The translations under genes were made by a program, and so were the position numbers. From the IMG/VR virus record IMGVR_UViG_3300031841_003662, positions 1-50,676 of that record: a stretch of 50,676 nt of DNA; one strand, given 5' to 3'. This DNA comes from a virus. Shown here piece by piece: positions 34,687 through 42,176 of this stretch; position 1 is the stretch's first letter, and each line of letters starts with the position of its first letter. The notes beneath the pieces were generated by a model. It worked only from the letters and a program-made list of their open reading frames with translations. It made no database searches and had not been told where the DNA came from.

Positions 34687-35295
34687 ATGAGCGAATGGAT
34701 GAACATTATTGCTAAGAGAGAATTATATGATGATGATATTATCAAACTTAAATTTCTCAGCCGAAAAAGCAAAAAAGCAAAAGCGGAAAGAGAAAGAAGA
34801 TTGGAACAGATGAGGCAAACTCAACAATCCCAAAAACAAAGAGAAGTGGAAAATGTTCCAAGTATGGTTAATCTAAATGAAGAAGGCAAACGACAATTAA
34901 ATTTGCCAAAAGTTCCAGATTCGGCTCCTGATTTACCTTCTAATTTTAATATCCCCAATCAACCTAATGAAAGAATTCTTGCAGATGTTGGAAAAGAAAG
35001 CGAGGAAATAGGAAGACTTAGAATGGAAGAAAGGCGGAGAAAGCAACAACAAACCAAACAAGCACAAAAACCACCACAACAACAGCAAAGAGTCCCTCTC
35101 TCTCAAACATCACAAAATACAGCCCAAAAGAAAAAACAGGATGCAATTCGCCAATTAAATGCAAAAATACAGCAAGAACAACAAACTGTTCCGCAGGGAA
35201 GCCCGTCCGAAATTCAACAACAAAGACAGGACAAACAAAAAAATATTCAGGCATTACAGAATAAACTGAAAGAGATTCAAGCAATTCAGGTTTGA
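34687..35295 (+). CDS. Tagged Gln-rich protein (MSEWMNIIAK)
   Basis: ATG 34687 follows GGAGTGATATT; a start at 34663 would be inside the previous gene. The product begins MSEWMNIIAKRELYDDD, a tag variant with one extra residue. Most of the 202 residues are Gln/Lys/Arg-rich low complexity (KQQQTKQAQKPPQQQQR) and likely disordered. It lies among connector genes, which puts a tagged protein at the neck region. Confidence 0.65.
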   Translation: MSEWMNIIAKRELYDDDIIKLKFLSRKSKKAKAERERRLEQMRQTQQSQKQREVENVPSMVNLNEEGKRQLNLPKVPDSAPDLPSNFNIPNQPNERILADVGKESEEIGRLRMEERRRKQQQTKQAQKPPQQQQRVPLSQTSQNTAQKKKQDAIRQLNAKIQQEQQTVPQGSPSEIQQQRQDKQKNIQALQNKLKEIQAIQV

Positions 35296-35299
35296 TATT

Positions 35300-35482
35300 A
35301 TGTTAAACATTACCCCTTTCATTCAAGCCCAAAAAGAAAGGGCAAAAGCCATGAAAGAATTATCGGATATGCTCGGAATGGATTTTACATTTAGCGAAGA
35401 CGAAATTATGAAATTTGCTTTAGAAGACTACGGTAAAGCAATCAAAAAAGAAATTGATAAGGTGGTGTCTAATTTTGGATGA
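35300..35482 (+). CDS. Small helical protein (60 aa)
   Basis: MLNITPFIQAQKERAKAM is followed by a charged helix and EDYGKAIKKEIDKVVSNFG. It may be a subunit of the neck or tail completion complex given its neighbours. Its end overlaps the next gene by 8 bases, so translation is probably coupled. Confidence 0.6.
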   Translation: MLNITPFIQAQKERAKAMKELSDMLGMDFTFSEDEIMKFALEDYGKAIKKEIDKVVSNFG

Positions 35483-35993
35483 AGTTAGCCTTATTCTTGA
35501 CATTTTGGAAACAAATTGGAATGCTTCAAGAACGGCGTTAAATTCTGCTGGAAAGATTGGAAGCACACCAAATCTTCCTAACCTTGTTGATGTTCGCACA
35601 TTACAGAAAAATCGTGGCGTAAGATACGATTTATCCGCAGGTGATGTTATTGTTGTTTTTGAGGACTCGCAGAATATTGAATATGGAACAGTGCATTATG
35701 ATGTGAGAAATGAAACCTATTCATTCACTTTACACATAAGAACAATTCACGACGAAAGAGCCGTTGGGGTGGGTTCAACAGACCCCAATTTTGGCCGAGA
35801 CAGGCTAAGGGATTTATACTTGATAACGGTTCACGCACTTGAGACAAGCCGACGAGGTTATACTGCTTCCGATGGAACGAAGTTTAATCAACTATTTGTA
35901 GGTTCAAGAACCGAAAGCAACGATAGAAGCAAAAGACTGTTTGGCTACAAAATTACATTAGAAGCGAAAAGATTTGCAATTAGTATTCCCTAG
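35475..35993 (+). CDS. Neck / tail-terminator-like protein
   Basis: A TTG start at 35475 after AAGGTGGTG fits best. The 172-residue protein has a mixed alpha/beta pattern (DEVSLILDILETNWNA, LSAGDVIVVFEDS, YSFTLHIRTIHDER) like small tail-completion proteins that cap the tail tube, and it stands directly upstream of the tube gene, the normal place for it. The assignment rests on position and general pattern. Confidence 0.55.
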   Translation: MDEVSLILDILETNWNASRTALNSAGKIGSTPNLPNLVDVRTLQKNRGVRYDLSAGDVIVVFEDSQNIEYGTVHYDVRNETYSFTLHIRTIHDERAVGVGSTDPNFGRDRLRDLYLITVHALETSRRGYTASDGTKFNQLFVGSRTESNDRSKRLFGYKITLEAKRFAISIP

Positions 35994-36023
35994 TAAGTTA
36001 GTTAGGAAGGGGGAGTTTAGCAT

Positions 36024-37661
36024 ATGGCGATTAATACAGACATATTTTTAGGTAGCGGCGCAACTTTGACTATGATTCCAGAATTGGATTTAAAGGTCAT
36101 TTTAGACGGAACAAGCACAAGCACACAATTAACTGCTGATGCTCTTTGGTCAGACAATGTGCGAATGGTGGAAAACCTCTATGTTGGTTGCGTTGTTGAT
36201 TTATACGATGCTTCTGAATCTACTACCTTAATTCATTCAACCCATGTTATTACTGCCAATGATACGACTTCTTTTACAATTTCTCCTGCTCACGACAGAA
36301 CGATTCAAGACGCTACTGATTTTATCGTTATTAGGGGATATGGCGCACCTGCACCAACAACTTTAACAGGTTCTATTGCACGATTAAGTGCCGATAATTG
36401 GTTAGGTGTTTTAGAAACCGCCGCCTTCCCAAGCCTTGAGGTTGAAATGAAACAACTAAATATTTCTCTCGGAAACAGCAGAAACTTTACTCATCAATAT
36501 AAGGGTATTGAAACTGCAAGTGGTGGAAACCTAAATGTCGTCGCAAATCATGGCACTTGGCTTTATTATGCTTTAGGTAAATGCACACAAATTAATGCGA
36601 CATTTACGGGAAGTGCTTCCACTGACCCCGCAGATATTAGAACAGCCCATGCAAATAATGTTCATTATTTGGATATTGGAGAAACTGCTGGAGCAAAAGC
36701 ATTTGGCGATAATATTACTGGCTTTACCAGCACAGGCCCACTTTTCTACCGAACAGCAAAAGATTCTACTTTTATGATTCCTCCTGTTGCCAATCAAGAT
36801 ACAGCAACACATATGGCTCTTTTGACCCTGCCTTCTTATAATGCAAGTGGTGTTCTAACAAACCCAATCAAATACACTTTTGCAGAAGCAAACGGTGAAG
36901 AATTGCCCTCTTTTGGACTGGAACAGAATATGAGTAAATTAGAAGCCTCTAACGCATACCGAACAGGAGACACTTCTTTGGCGACTGAATCTCACAACTT
37001 TGTGAGAATCGCCAGAGGAAACCGTGTAAATACTTTGACCATGACGGCTAACGAAAATGAAGAAGTCAAAATGACTTTGGATTTAAATTCAAGAGCCGTT
37101 CACAAATTGAAGACTGGCGAGGCTTATGAAGGCCGTGGCGGGGTTTCCGACAATGCAGATTTATTTAACTTTGGTAGTGGTTCAAATACTTTAGCCGCAA
37201 CAGGTGAAGAATCTCTTGAACCTTTCTTTTTCTCATCGGGTTCCTTTTCTATCTTTGGTGAGCAATTCTTAAAGATTACCAATATGACTTTAACCATCAA
37301 CAATAACCTCCAAGATAAGAGATTTATTGGTGTTGGCAATAAGTCAGTTAAGTCTGCCATTCCTGCCCAAAGAAACTATGAATTGTCTTTTACTGCTATG
37401 ATTACAGATAACAGGCTCTTTGAAGAACTTCTTGACCAAACCGAAGAAGGAACGGCTAATTTAATTACGCTTCAATTTGATAAGAATGCACCTGATGGCA
37501 CACTTAATGAGCAAATTCTTTTGAAGTTCCAAGACTACTACTTAAGCACAGCCAACATCACCATTCCTGATGATAAGGGGCCAATTACGATTGAAGGCAC
37601 AGTTATGCCAAGAAATCTCAACACTTGTGAAGTTAGAACTCACTGGATTTTACAGGGATGA
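36024..37661 (+). CDS. Major tail tube protein (candidate)
   Basis: The 545-residue beta-rich protein lies upstream of the frameshifted chaperone genes and tape measure, where tube proteins sit. Its late part (KITNMTLTINNNLQDKRFIG and YELSFTAMITDNRLFEELLD) fits the tube fold. It is longer than typical tube proteins (about 150-300 residues), so extra domains are probably displayed on the outside. The strong site AGGAAGGGGGAG lies 10 bases upstream of ATG. A hairpin follows the downstream 37-codon gene. Confidence 0.7.
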   Translation: MAINTDIFLGSGATLTMIPELDLKVILDGTSTSTQLTADALWSDNVRMVENLYVGCVVDLYDASESTTLIHSTHVITANDTTSFTISPAHDRTIQDATDFIVIRGYGAPAPTTLTGSIARLSADNWLGVLETAAFPSLEVEMKQLNISLGNSRNFTHQYKGIETASGGNLNVVANHGTWLYYALGKCTQINATFTGSASTDPADIRTAHANNVHYLDIGETAGAKAFGDNITGFTSTGPLFYRTAKDSTFMIPPVANQDTATHMALLTLPSYNASGVLTNPIKYTFAEANGEELPSFGLEQNMSKLEASNAYRTGDTSLATESHNFVRIARGNRVNTLTMTANENEEVKMTLDLNSRAVHKLKTGEAYEGRGGVSDNADLFNFGSGSNTLAATGEESLEPFFFSSGSFSIFGEQFLKITNMTLTINNNLQDKRFIGVGNKSVKSAIPAQRNYELSFTAMITDNRLFEELLDQTEEGTANLITLQFDKNAPDGTLNEQILLKFQDYYLSTANITIPDDKGPITIEGTVMPRNLNTCEVRTHWILQG

Positions 37662-37665
37662 TATT

Positions 37666-37779
37666 ATGGATAAATACGACAAATATCGTCTTAAAGAAGA
37701 AGCGGCTAAAAAGCCCGCTAAAAAGAAAGAAGTTAAGAAGGAAGAACCCAAGAAGACTACGAGTAAGTTAGCAGAATAA
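37666..37779 (+). CDS. 37-residue Lys-rich mini-protein
   Basis: ATG 37666 follows GGATGATATT; a longer frame start at 37570 lies inside the tube gene. The product MDKYDKYRLKEEAAKKPAK is almost all Lys, Glu, Ala and Pro. It may be a small charged factor co-expressed with the tube. Confidence 0.5.
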   Translation: MDKYDKYRLKEEAAKKPAKKKEVKKEEPKKTTSKLAE

Positions 37780-37785
37780 TATTCC

Positions 37786-37812
37786 ACCAACACCGTTTGT
37801 TTGTTTGTTGGT
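37786..37812 (+). terminator. Hairpin between tail tube and tail chaperone genes
   Basis: ACCAACA (37786-37792) pairs perfectly with TGTTGGT (37806-37812) around a T-rich 13-base loop, in one of the few gaps of the operon. It could reduce read-through from the highly expressed tube gene or stabilise its mRNA. Confidence 0.4.
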
Positions 37813-37828
37813 AAAGAAGGTGGATAAT

Positions 37829-38197
37829 ATGTTAAACGAAAAAAAAGTAATAACTGATAAAACTGCGCTATTTGCGCTTGCAGAACCTACGCTACATTAT
37901 ATTAAGGTAGCACCGAATAAAGAAGAATACCTCAAGGTCTGGGTAAAAGAACCCACATGGCTTGAGGCTGAAAAGGCTTTAAATGCCGTGATGAAGATTG
38001 ATTCACGAACTCAAAGCCTTGACCTTGATTTAAATGCCATGTATAAATACATGGTTGAGAATTTTATTGACAAAACCGAACCCTCTCTTTCCGCAATTGA
38101 TATGCTTAGACTAAGCCCATTTGTCGGAAATCAACTTAAAGAAATCCTGCCTAACCCTATGGCTATGATGCAGGAGGATGAAGAAAAAAACGATTAA
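37829..38197 (+). CDS. Tail assembly chaperone, first frame (gpG-like)
   Basis: ATG 37829 follows AGGTGGATAAT. The 122-residue helical protein (LNEKKVITDKTALFALAEPT, VKEPTWLEAEKALNAVM) lies between tube and tape measure, the location of the first tail assembly chaperone that binds the tape measure during tail assembly. It ends in an acidic stretch where A AAA AAC occurs in the zero frame, allowing a -1 shift into the following frame. Confidence 0.75.
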   Translation: MLNEKKVITDKTALFALAEPTLHYIKVAPNKEEYLKVWVKEPTWLEAEKALNAVMKIDSRTQSLDLDLNAMYKYMVENFIDKTEPSLSAIDMLRLSPFVGNQLKEILPNPMAMMQEDEEKND

Positions 38198-38249
38198 TTG
38201 AAGATACGATGAGAGGGCGCAAAGCAGACCCTCAAGCCGTATCTTTAAT
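38185..38249 (+). promoter_or_regulatory. Programmed -1 ribosomal frameshift signal
   Basis: The heptamer A AAA AAC at 38185-38191 is in the zero frame of the chaperone gene. Five bases later a perfect 12-bp stem (one G-U) forms between 38197-38208 and 38238-38249 (ATTGAAGATACG with CGTATCTTTAAT), with an inner 5-bp stem (GAGGG, 38213-38217, with CCCTC, 38229-38233). Slippery site, spacer and stem fit the standard -1 signal. The -1 frame is open through to 38403. Confidence 0.8.
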
Positions 38250-38403
38250 AATGGTTTATACGCTTTCTAAAGCGTTGGCGATAAGTCCATTAGAAGTATA
38301 TAAAATGCCAATATCTTTAGCAAAAGATTTATTGACTGTTCACGGAATTACTGAGAAAATAAAGCATGAAGAAATTGAAAAGGTGCGAAAACAGGTGAAG
38401 TGA
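38191..38403 (+). CDS. Tail assembly chaperone, second frame (gpT-like), read by -1 frameshift
   Basis: After a slip at 38185-38191 the ribosome would continue as RLIEDTMRGRKADPQAVSLI, making a GT-type fusion. The frame also has an ATG at 38209 at the loop of the hairpin but no good Shine-Dalgarno, so frameshifting is the more likely route. The downstream frame (MVYTLSKALAISPLEVYKMP) has the pattern of the T part in phage tail chaperones, which binds the tube protein. The tape measure starts 2 bases after its stop. Confidence 0.75.
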   Translation, partial: RLIEDTMRGRKADPQAVSLIMVYTLSKALAISPLEVYKMPISLAKDLLTVHGITEKIKHEEIEKVRKQVK

Positions 38404-38404
38404 A

Positions 38405-40420
38405 ATGGCCGACGAACTAAACGCTACAATTGCAGGTTTAAATGATTTAAATAAAACTGCAAGGTTTTCAGCAATTGAGTTTCAAGGTCTAACTAAGTCT
38501 CTAATCAAAATGGCAGATTCCACTAGCAGGGCTGGTAAAAAATGGACAATTTTAAGTCGGTTTCTTTCAGGAACCCCTCTTTGGAAAGTCCAAAATTATG
38601 TTCGTGCTACTATTGGTGTTTTTGCAGAATTAGAGAGTTCTTCTCAAGAGGTAATGAAAGCGCAAGAAGAACAAAATAAAACCTTTATGGAGAGCATCAA
38701 GAATTATGATACTCTAAAAAAGCAAGTAAAAGATACTAATTTCTTAATGAAAGATTTAGGGAAAACGAATAGTAAAATCACTAAAATGGTAGATGACTAT
38801 ACTAGTGCTTTAGATAGACAAAAGAATGCCCAAAAGATTTTAGCCAGAGTAAATAGAGATGTTGGCAATCCAAACTTTGAAGAAAATCTAGAAATGGCAG
38901 AATCTGTATTAGAAGCAATAGATAAAGAGGTAGAAAAAAGAAAAGAGCAATTAGATATTGTTAAACAACAAAAGAAAATATTTGAAGATTCTTTAGAAGA
39001 TAACATCACTTATCAAAAAATTCTTTTAGCCACAGGTAATGCAGAAAAAGCAAGATTTGTGGCTGTTTCAGAATACAATAAACAGTTTAAACTTGAAACT
39101 AAAAGAAGAAAAGTAATAGAAAAGCAAGTAAAAGACGCATATGCTTTTGATGAGTCAAGATTAAAGACCGCTAAAAATTTGGCAAAATTTGACGCTAAAA
39201 GAATGGGCCTCAACAAAAAGGACACAAAGTTTTTCCTAAAAATGAAAAAGGATGAAGAGAAAAAACAAATGAAAAAAGACCAGAAAAAAGTAGAAAAAGA
39301 AGGATTTACTGGATTTATGAAATCAGTTAGCGATACTGTTCCAAATACTGCAAAAGCATTAAAACCACTACTTAATATTGGTGCGCCAGTTTTAGGAATA
39401 TTTAAGTTAGCAAAGGCTTCAACGGGAATGGGTAAAGACGCAAGAAAGTTTAGAACGAGAATGTATAAACTAGGCCAAAGAACCATGAAAGTTTTAGATT
39501 TCTTCTTCAAATATATGATGCTTGGTATTATTGTTGCGGGTGCTATTCTCATCGGTATGAAATACTTCCAAGAATTATATGGCCTTTTAAGTGAAATGGG
39601 GGTAATAGATAGAATTAAAGATTTGGGCAAAGATTTGATGAGCATTTTAGGAGATGTATTTTCTGTTGTTGATGCCTTTATGAAGGGAGACTATGAGAAA
39701 ATTGTCCCGTTATTAGGAAAAATATTTGACAAGGCCGTTCTTTTCTTATTGAAAACTCTTGGCGTTTTGCTAGATGTCGGGTTCCTTGCTTTAGTTGCTG
39801 GCTTTAAATTGGTCGGTGATTTTATTGTGAAGATGTTCACAGATGAAGCCTTTAAAAATAGAGTTCTAAAGGGCCTAAAGGTTCTCTTATTATTCGTGGC
39901 AGGATTTATTGTCCTTAAATTCATTATTGCTCAGTTAATTTTATTGGCTGGTATTGCCGCATTACCTGTCGCTTTGGGAATTGTTGTCCTCGCCGCAGGA
40001 TTTACAATTGCTAAATACTTTGGCGACAAATTGCGAGAAAAATTCGGAAAACAGGCAAACCGCATTATTGAGGGCGTTTGGAAAATGGTGAACTTCTTGA
40101 AAGGTGTTAGAGATAAAGTCTCAGAATTTGGAAAAAAATTAAGAGATATGCCTTTCTTCGCAAATGGTGGTGTTTCATCTGGCGGATTAGCGGTTGTTGG
40201 TGAAAGAGGCCCAGAATTAGTCAATTTACCAGCAGGTGCGAGAGTTAATTCAAATCGTGAATCTCGGAAGATGGCTGGCGGAACAACAAATAACATTAAT
40301 ATTACAATCAATGCAAGAGATACTTCCGACCAAGAATTGCGCCGTATTGCAGATAAAATCGGACAGATGGTGAACACGAAGATTAATAGAACGACTTCTT
40401 CAAGAACATTCGGAGGCTGA
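38405..40420 (+). CDS. Tape measure protein
   Basis: The 671-residue protein directly follows the chaperones. The first 330 residues are charged helix and coiled coil; hydrophobic segments lie at about 370-392 (YMMLGIIVAGAILIGMKYF) and 490-540 (LLLFVAGFIVLKFIIAQLIL and on). The C-terminus has the typical tape-measure motif FANGGVSSGGLAVVGERGPE followed by LVNLPAGARV. The protein sets tail length; at about 1.5 angstrom per residue it predicts a tail near 100 nm. Confidence 0.88.
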   Translation: MADELNATIAGLNDLNKTARFSAIEFQGLTKSLIKMADSTSRAGKKWTILSRFLSGTPLWKVQNYVRATIGVFAELESSSQEVMKAQEEQNKTFMESIKNYDTLKKQVKDTNFLMKDLGKTNSKITKMVDDYTSALDRQKNAQKILARVNRDVGNPNFEENLEMAESVLEAIDKEVEKRKEQLDIVKQQKKIFEDSLEDNITYQKILLATGNAEKARFVAVSEYNKQFKLETKRRKVIEKQVKDAYAFDESRLKTAKNLAKFDAKRMGLNKKDTKFFLKMKKDEEKKQMKKDQKKVEKEGFTGFMKSVSDTVPNTAKALKPLLNIGAPVLGIFKLAKASTGMGKDARKFRTRMYKLGQRTMKVLDFFFKYMMLGIIVAGAILIGMKYFQELYGLLSEMGVIDRIKDLGKDLMSILGDVFSVVDAFMKGDYEKIVPLLGKIFDKAVLFLLKTLGVLLDVGFLALVAGFKLVGDFIVKMFTDEAFKNRVLKGLKVLLLFVAGFIVLKFIIAQLILLAGIAALPVALGIVVLAAGFTIAKYFGDKLREKFGKQANRIIEGVWKMVNFLKGVRDKVSEFGKKLRDMPFFANGGVSSGGLAVVGERGPELVNLPAGARVNSNRESRKMAGGTTNNINITINARDTSDQELRRIADKIGQMVNTKINRTTSSRTFGG

Positions 40421-40424
40421 TTAA

Positions 40425-41051
40425 ATGTCATATGTTTATTTGAAAACGCAAAGTTATACGGGAACAAATCTCTCCCAAAACACAATTCCGCTTAATGTGG
40501 TAAGTGCTGGTATTTCTGTTTCAAAAACTATTCCTGCATTCCCTATTCCTCTTTCGGGTGTTGCTACGGGTGAATCTATCACTACTGCGTTTGATTTGGG
40601 TATGGCTACAAAATCTGTAAATTTGAGTGGGTTTATTAAAGACGCAGAAATCACAAAAACATTCGGTGGTGGAGATAATCCTACCACAACAGAAACCAAT
40701 ACATTCACAGCGCAAGAAATTGCTCAAATGATTGCTTCGGGTGTTGATTCAACAGGGTTTGCTAAGAAACAAGCATTTAGTGAATTGGTTATTTTGATTC
40801 CCTCTAATGTGGATTCAGACTACAATACAAGAGGAACATTAGGAACTTTAATTCCATTAACATTCGGTTCAAGAGGGAATAAAAATGAAAAGGACAATGA
40901 AGGTGTTCCTTTGCCTTTAACAACATTTCCTGATGCTTCAACAGATGTTGGCCTCACAGGTTTCATTAGAAGTTTTTCTTTTAATCTTGAAGCAGAATCC
41001 GTTGATGTTTCTTTCAGTTTAGATTTTGAAGTCGCTACGGTTATTCCTTGA
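40425..41051 (+). CDS. Distal tail / baseplate protein (candidate)
   Basis: The 208-residue beta-rich protein follows the tape measure with CGGAGG upstream of its ATG. Pattern (FSELVILIPSNVDSDYNTRG, FSFNLEAESVDVSFSLDFEV) fits a tail-tip or distal tail component that links tube to hub. Assignment is mainly from position. Confidence 0.55.
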   Translation: MSYVYLKTQSYTGTNLSQNTIPLNVVSAGISVSKTIPAFPIPLSGVATGESITTAFDLGMATKSVNLSGFIKDAEITKTFGGGDNPTTTETNTFTAQEIAQMIASGVDSTGFAKKQAFSELVILIPSNVDSDYNTRGTLGTLIPLTFGSRGNKNEKDNEGVPLPLTTFPDASTDVGLTGFIRSFSFNLEAESVDVSFSLDFEVATVIP

Positions 41052-41060
41052 GGTGAATAA

Positions 41061-42176
41061 ATGTATCATATTTTAACAGGAAAACAACGCTCATTAGTGT
41101 TTCCTGTTATGTGCAACGCAAGAGTAAAAATGGACTACTCAAGCAATATTCCCGATATTGAAGGAACCCCATCCGATACCACAGATGATACGGGATTTGG
41201 CATTTGGGGCCATACGGGAACATTTACTTTTGAAAGTGTTATTACTCCGTATGAAATTAATGGGATTGATTTCAATACCTCTTTACACGATACAAAATCC
41301 TCTCACAAAATTATGCCAAATGCTACGACTTCTGATTCGGAAAGCAATCTGTATTTATCTACAACGGCCAGACTTACACATGAAATGATGATTTTCTACA
41401 ACACTAATTTTCAAGTTAGTTTAGTGAATGATACCGACCATTTATACGGACAACCAGCAGAATACAAAATACGGGTTCGTTTAAAATTAGGTTCCACAAC
41501 TGATACCTATACCACAGGAAAAGTTATTTCTGCAACAGAAGGTAAAATGTTTGTTTATGATGATTTAGGTTCGGATAACGCAGGTTTTGATAAAAGTGGT
41601 CGCTTGAAATTTAGACAGGCTACAACAGGAGCGACGACTACAAGTCCTTTCACCACTTTATTGGTAGCATCGGTTTCTCAATTCGTTGATGTGAACTCTC
41701 AAGAGGTGTTCTATCGCAGTGGTTTTGACTTCCTATCTCTTGGGGTCATTACGAATATTAGCGGCACTACGCTTACCATAACTAATCCAAATGGTGTCTC
41801 GTTAAGTCCCGGAACCCCCATTTATTTGAAGGCTTATTCGCTTCCAAATTACATAAACGACTCATTTCATATTGCTTGTGTGTTTGAAGAATTATCTAAA
41901 ACGCTTAATATTTACCTAAATGGAAAATTACTTTCAACAAATACGCATAGTGATAGTGGGGCATTTACTTTTGATAGGAGTGATATTTACTTGGGTTCTA
42001 ATGGTAGTGATTCAACAGGTGCAGGTTCGGCCACCACAAATAAACAGTTTATGGGAGAAATGCACGAATTGGCTATCACTAAAGCACAAAGAAAAAGGTT
42101 TCCCTATGTTTTGAATTTATTGCCAAACTACGATGATACTTTACTTTATTTGAGATTTGAGGAGGTTGATTTGTAA
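41061..42176 (+). CDS. Tail protein with C-terminal LamG-like lectin domain
   Basis: The 371-residue protein is beta-rich. The last 110 residues (FHIACVFEELSKTLNIYLNG, DIYLGSNGSD, GEMHELAITKAQR) fit the concanavalin-A/LamG jelly roll that often binds sugars; the N-linked NGK turn and the MHELAI strand are typical. It could bind host surface glycans at the tail tip. It ends in TAATG, coupled to the hub. Confidence 0.65.
   Translation: MYHILTGKQRSLVFPVMCNARVKMDYSSNIPDIEGTPSDTTDDTGFGIWGHTGTFTFESVITPYEINGIDFNTSLHDTKSSHKIMPNATTSDSESNLYLSTTARLTHEMMIFYNTNFQVSLVNDTDHLYGQPAEYKIRVRLKLGSTTDTYTTGKVISATEGKMFVYDDLGSDNAGFDKSGRLKFRQATTGATTTSPFTTLLVASVSQFVDVNSQEVFYRSGFDFLSLGVITNISGTTLTITNPNGVSLSPGTPIYLKAYSLPNYINDSFHIACVFEELSKTLNIYLNGKLLSTNTHSDSGAFTFDRSDIYLGSNGSDSTGAGSATTNKQFMGEMHELAITKAQRKRFPYVLNLLPNYDDTLLYLRFEEVDL

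Noticed and set aside
34663-34689. Frame reading SWWSDIM just before the tagged gene at 34687 looks like the C-terminal tag WSDIH.
   Set aside because: It is only the Shine-Dalgarno sequence TGGAGTGATATTATG read as codons. The real C-terminal tags use different codons (TGGAGCGATATTCAC, TGGTCAGACATTCAC), so the match is chance.
39013-39645. Long minus-strand frames, for example opposite the tape measure (39013-39645) and opposite the protease (23784-24248).
   Set aside because: They lie fully inside strongly supported + strand genes, have Ser/Phe/Leu-rich shadow compositions and no leader.
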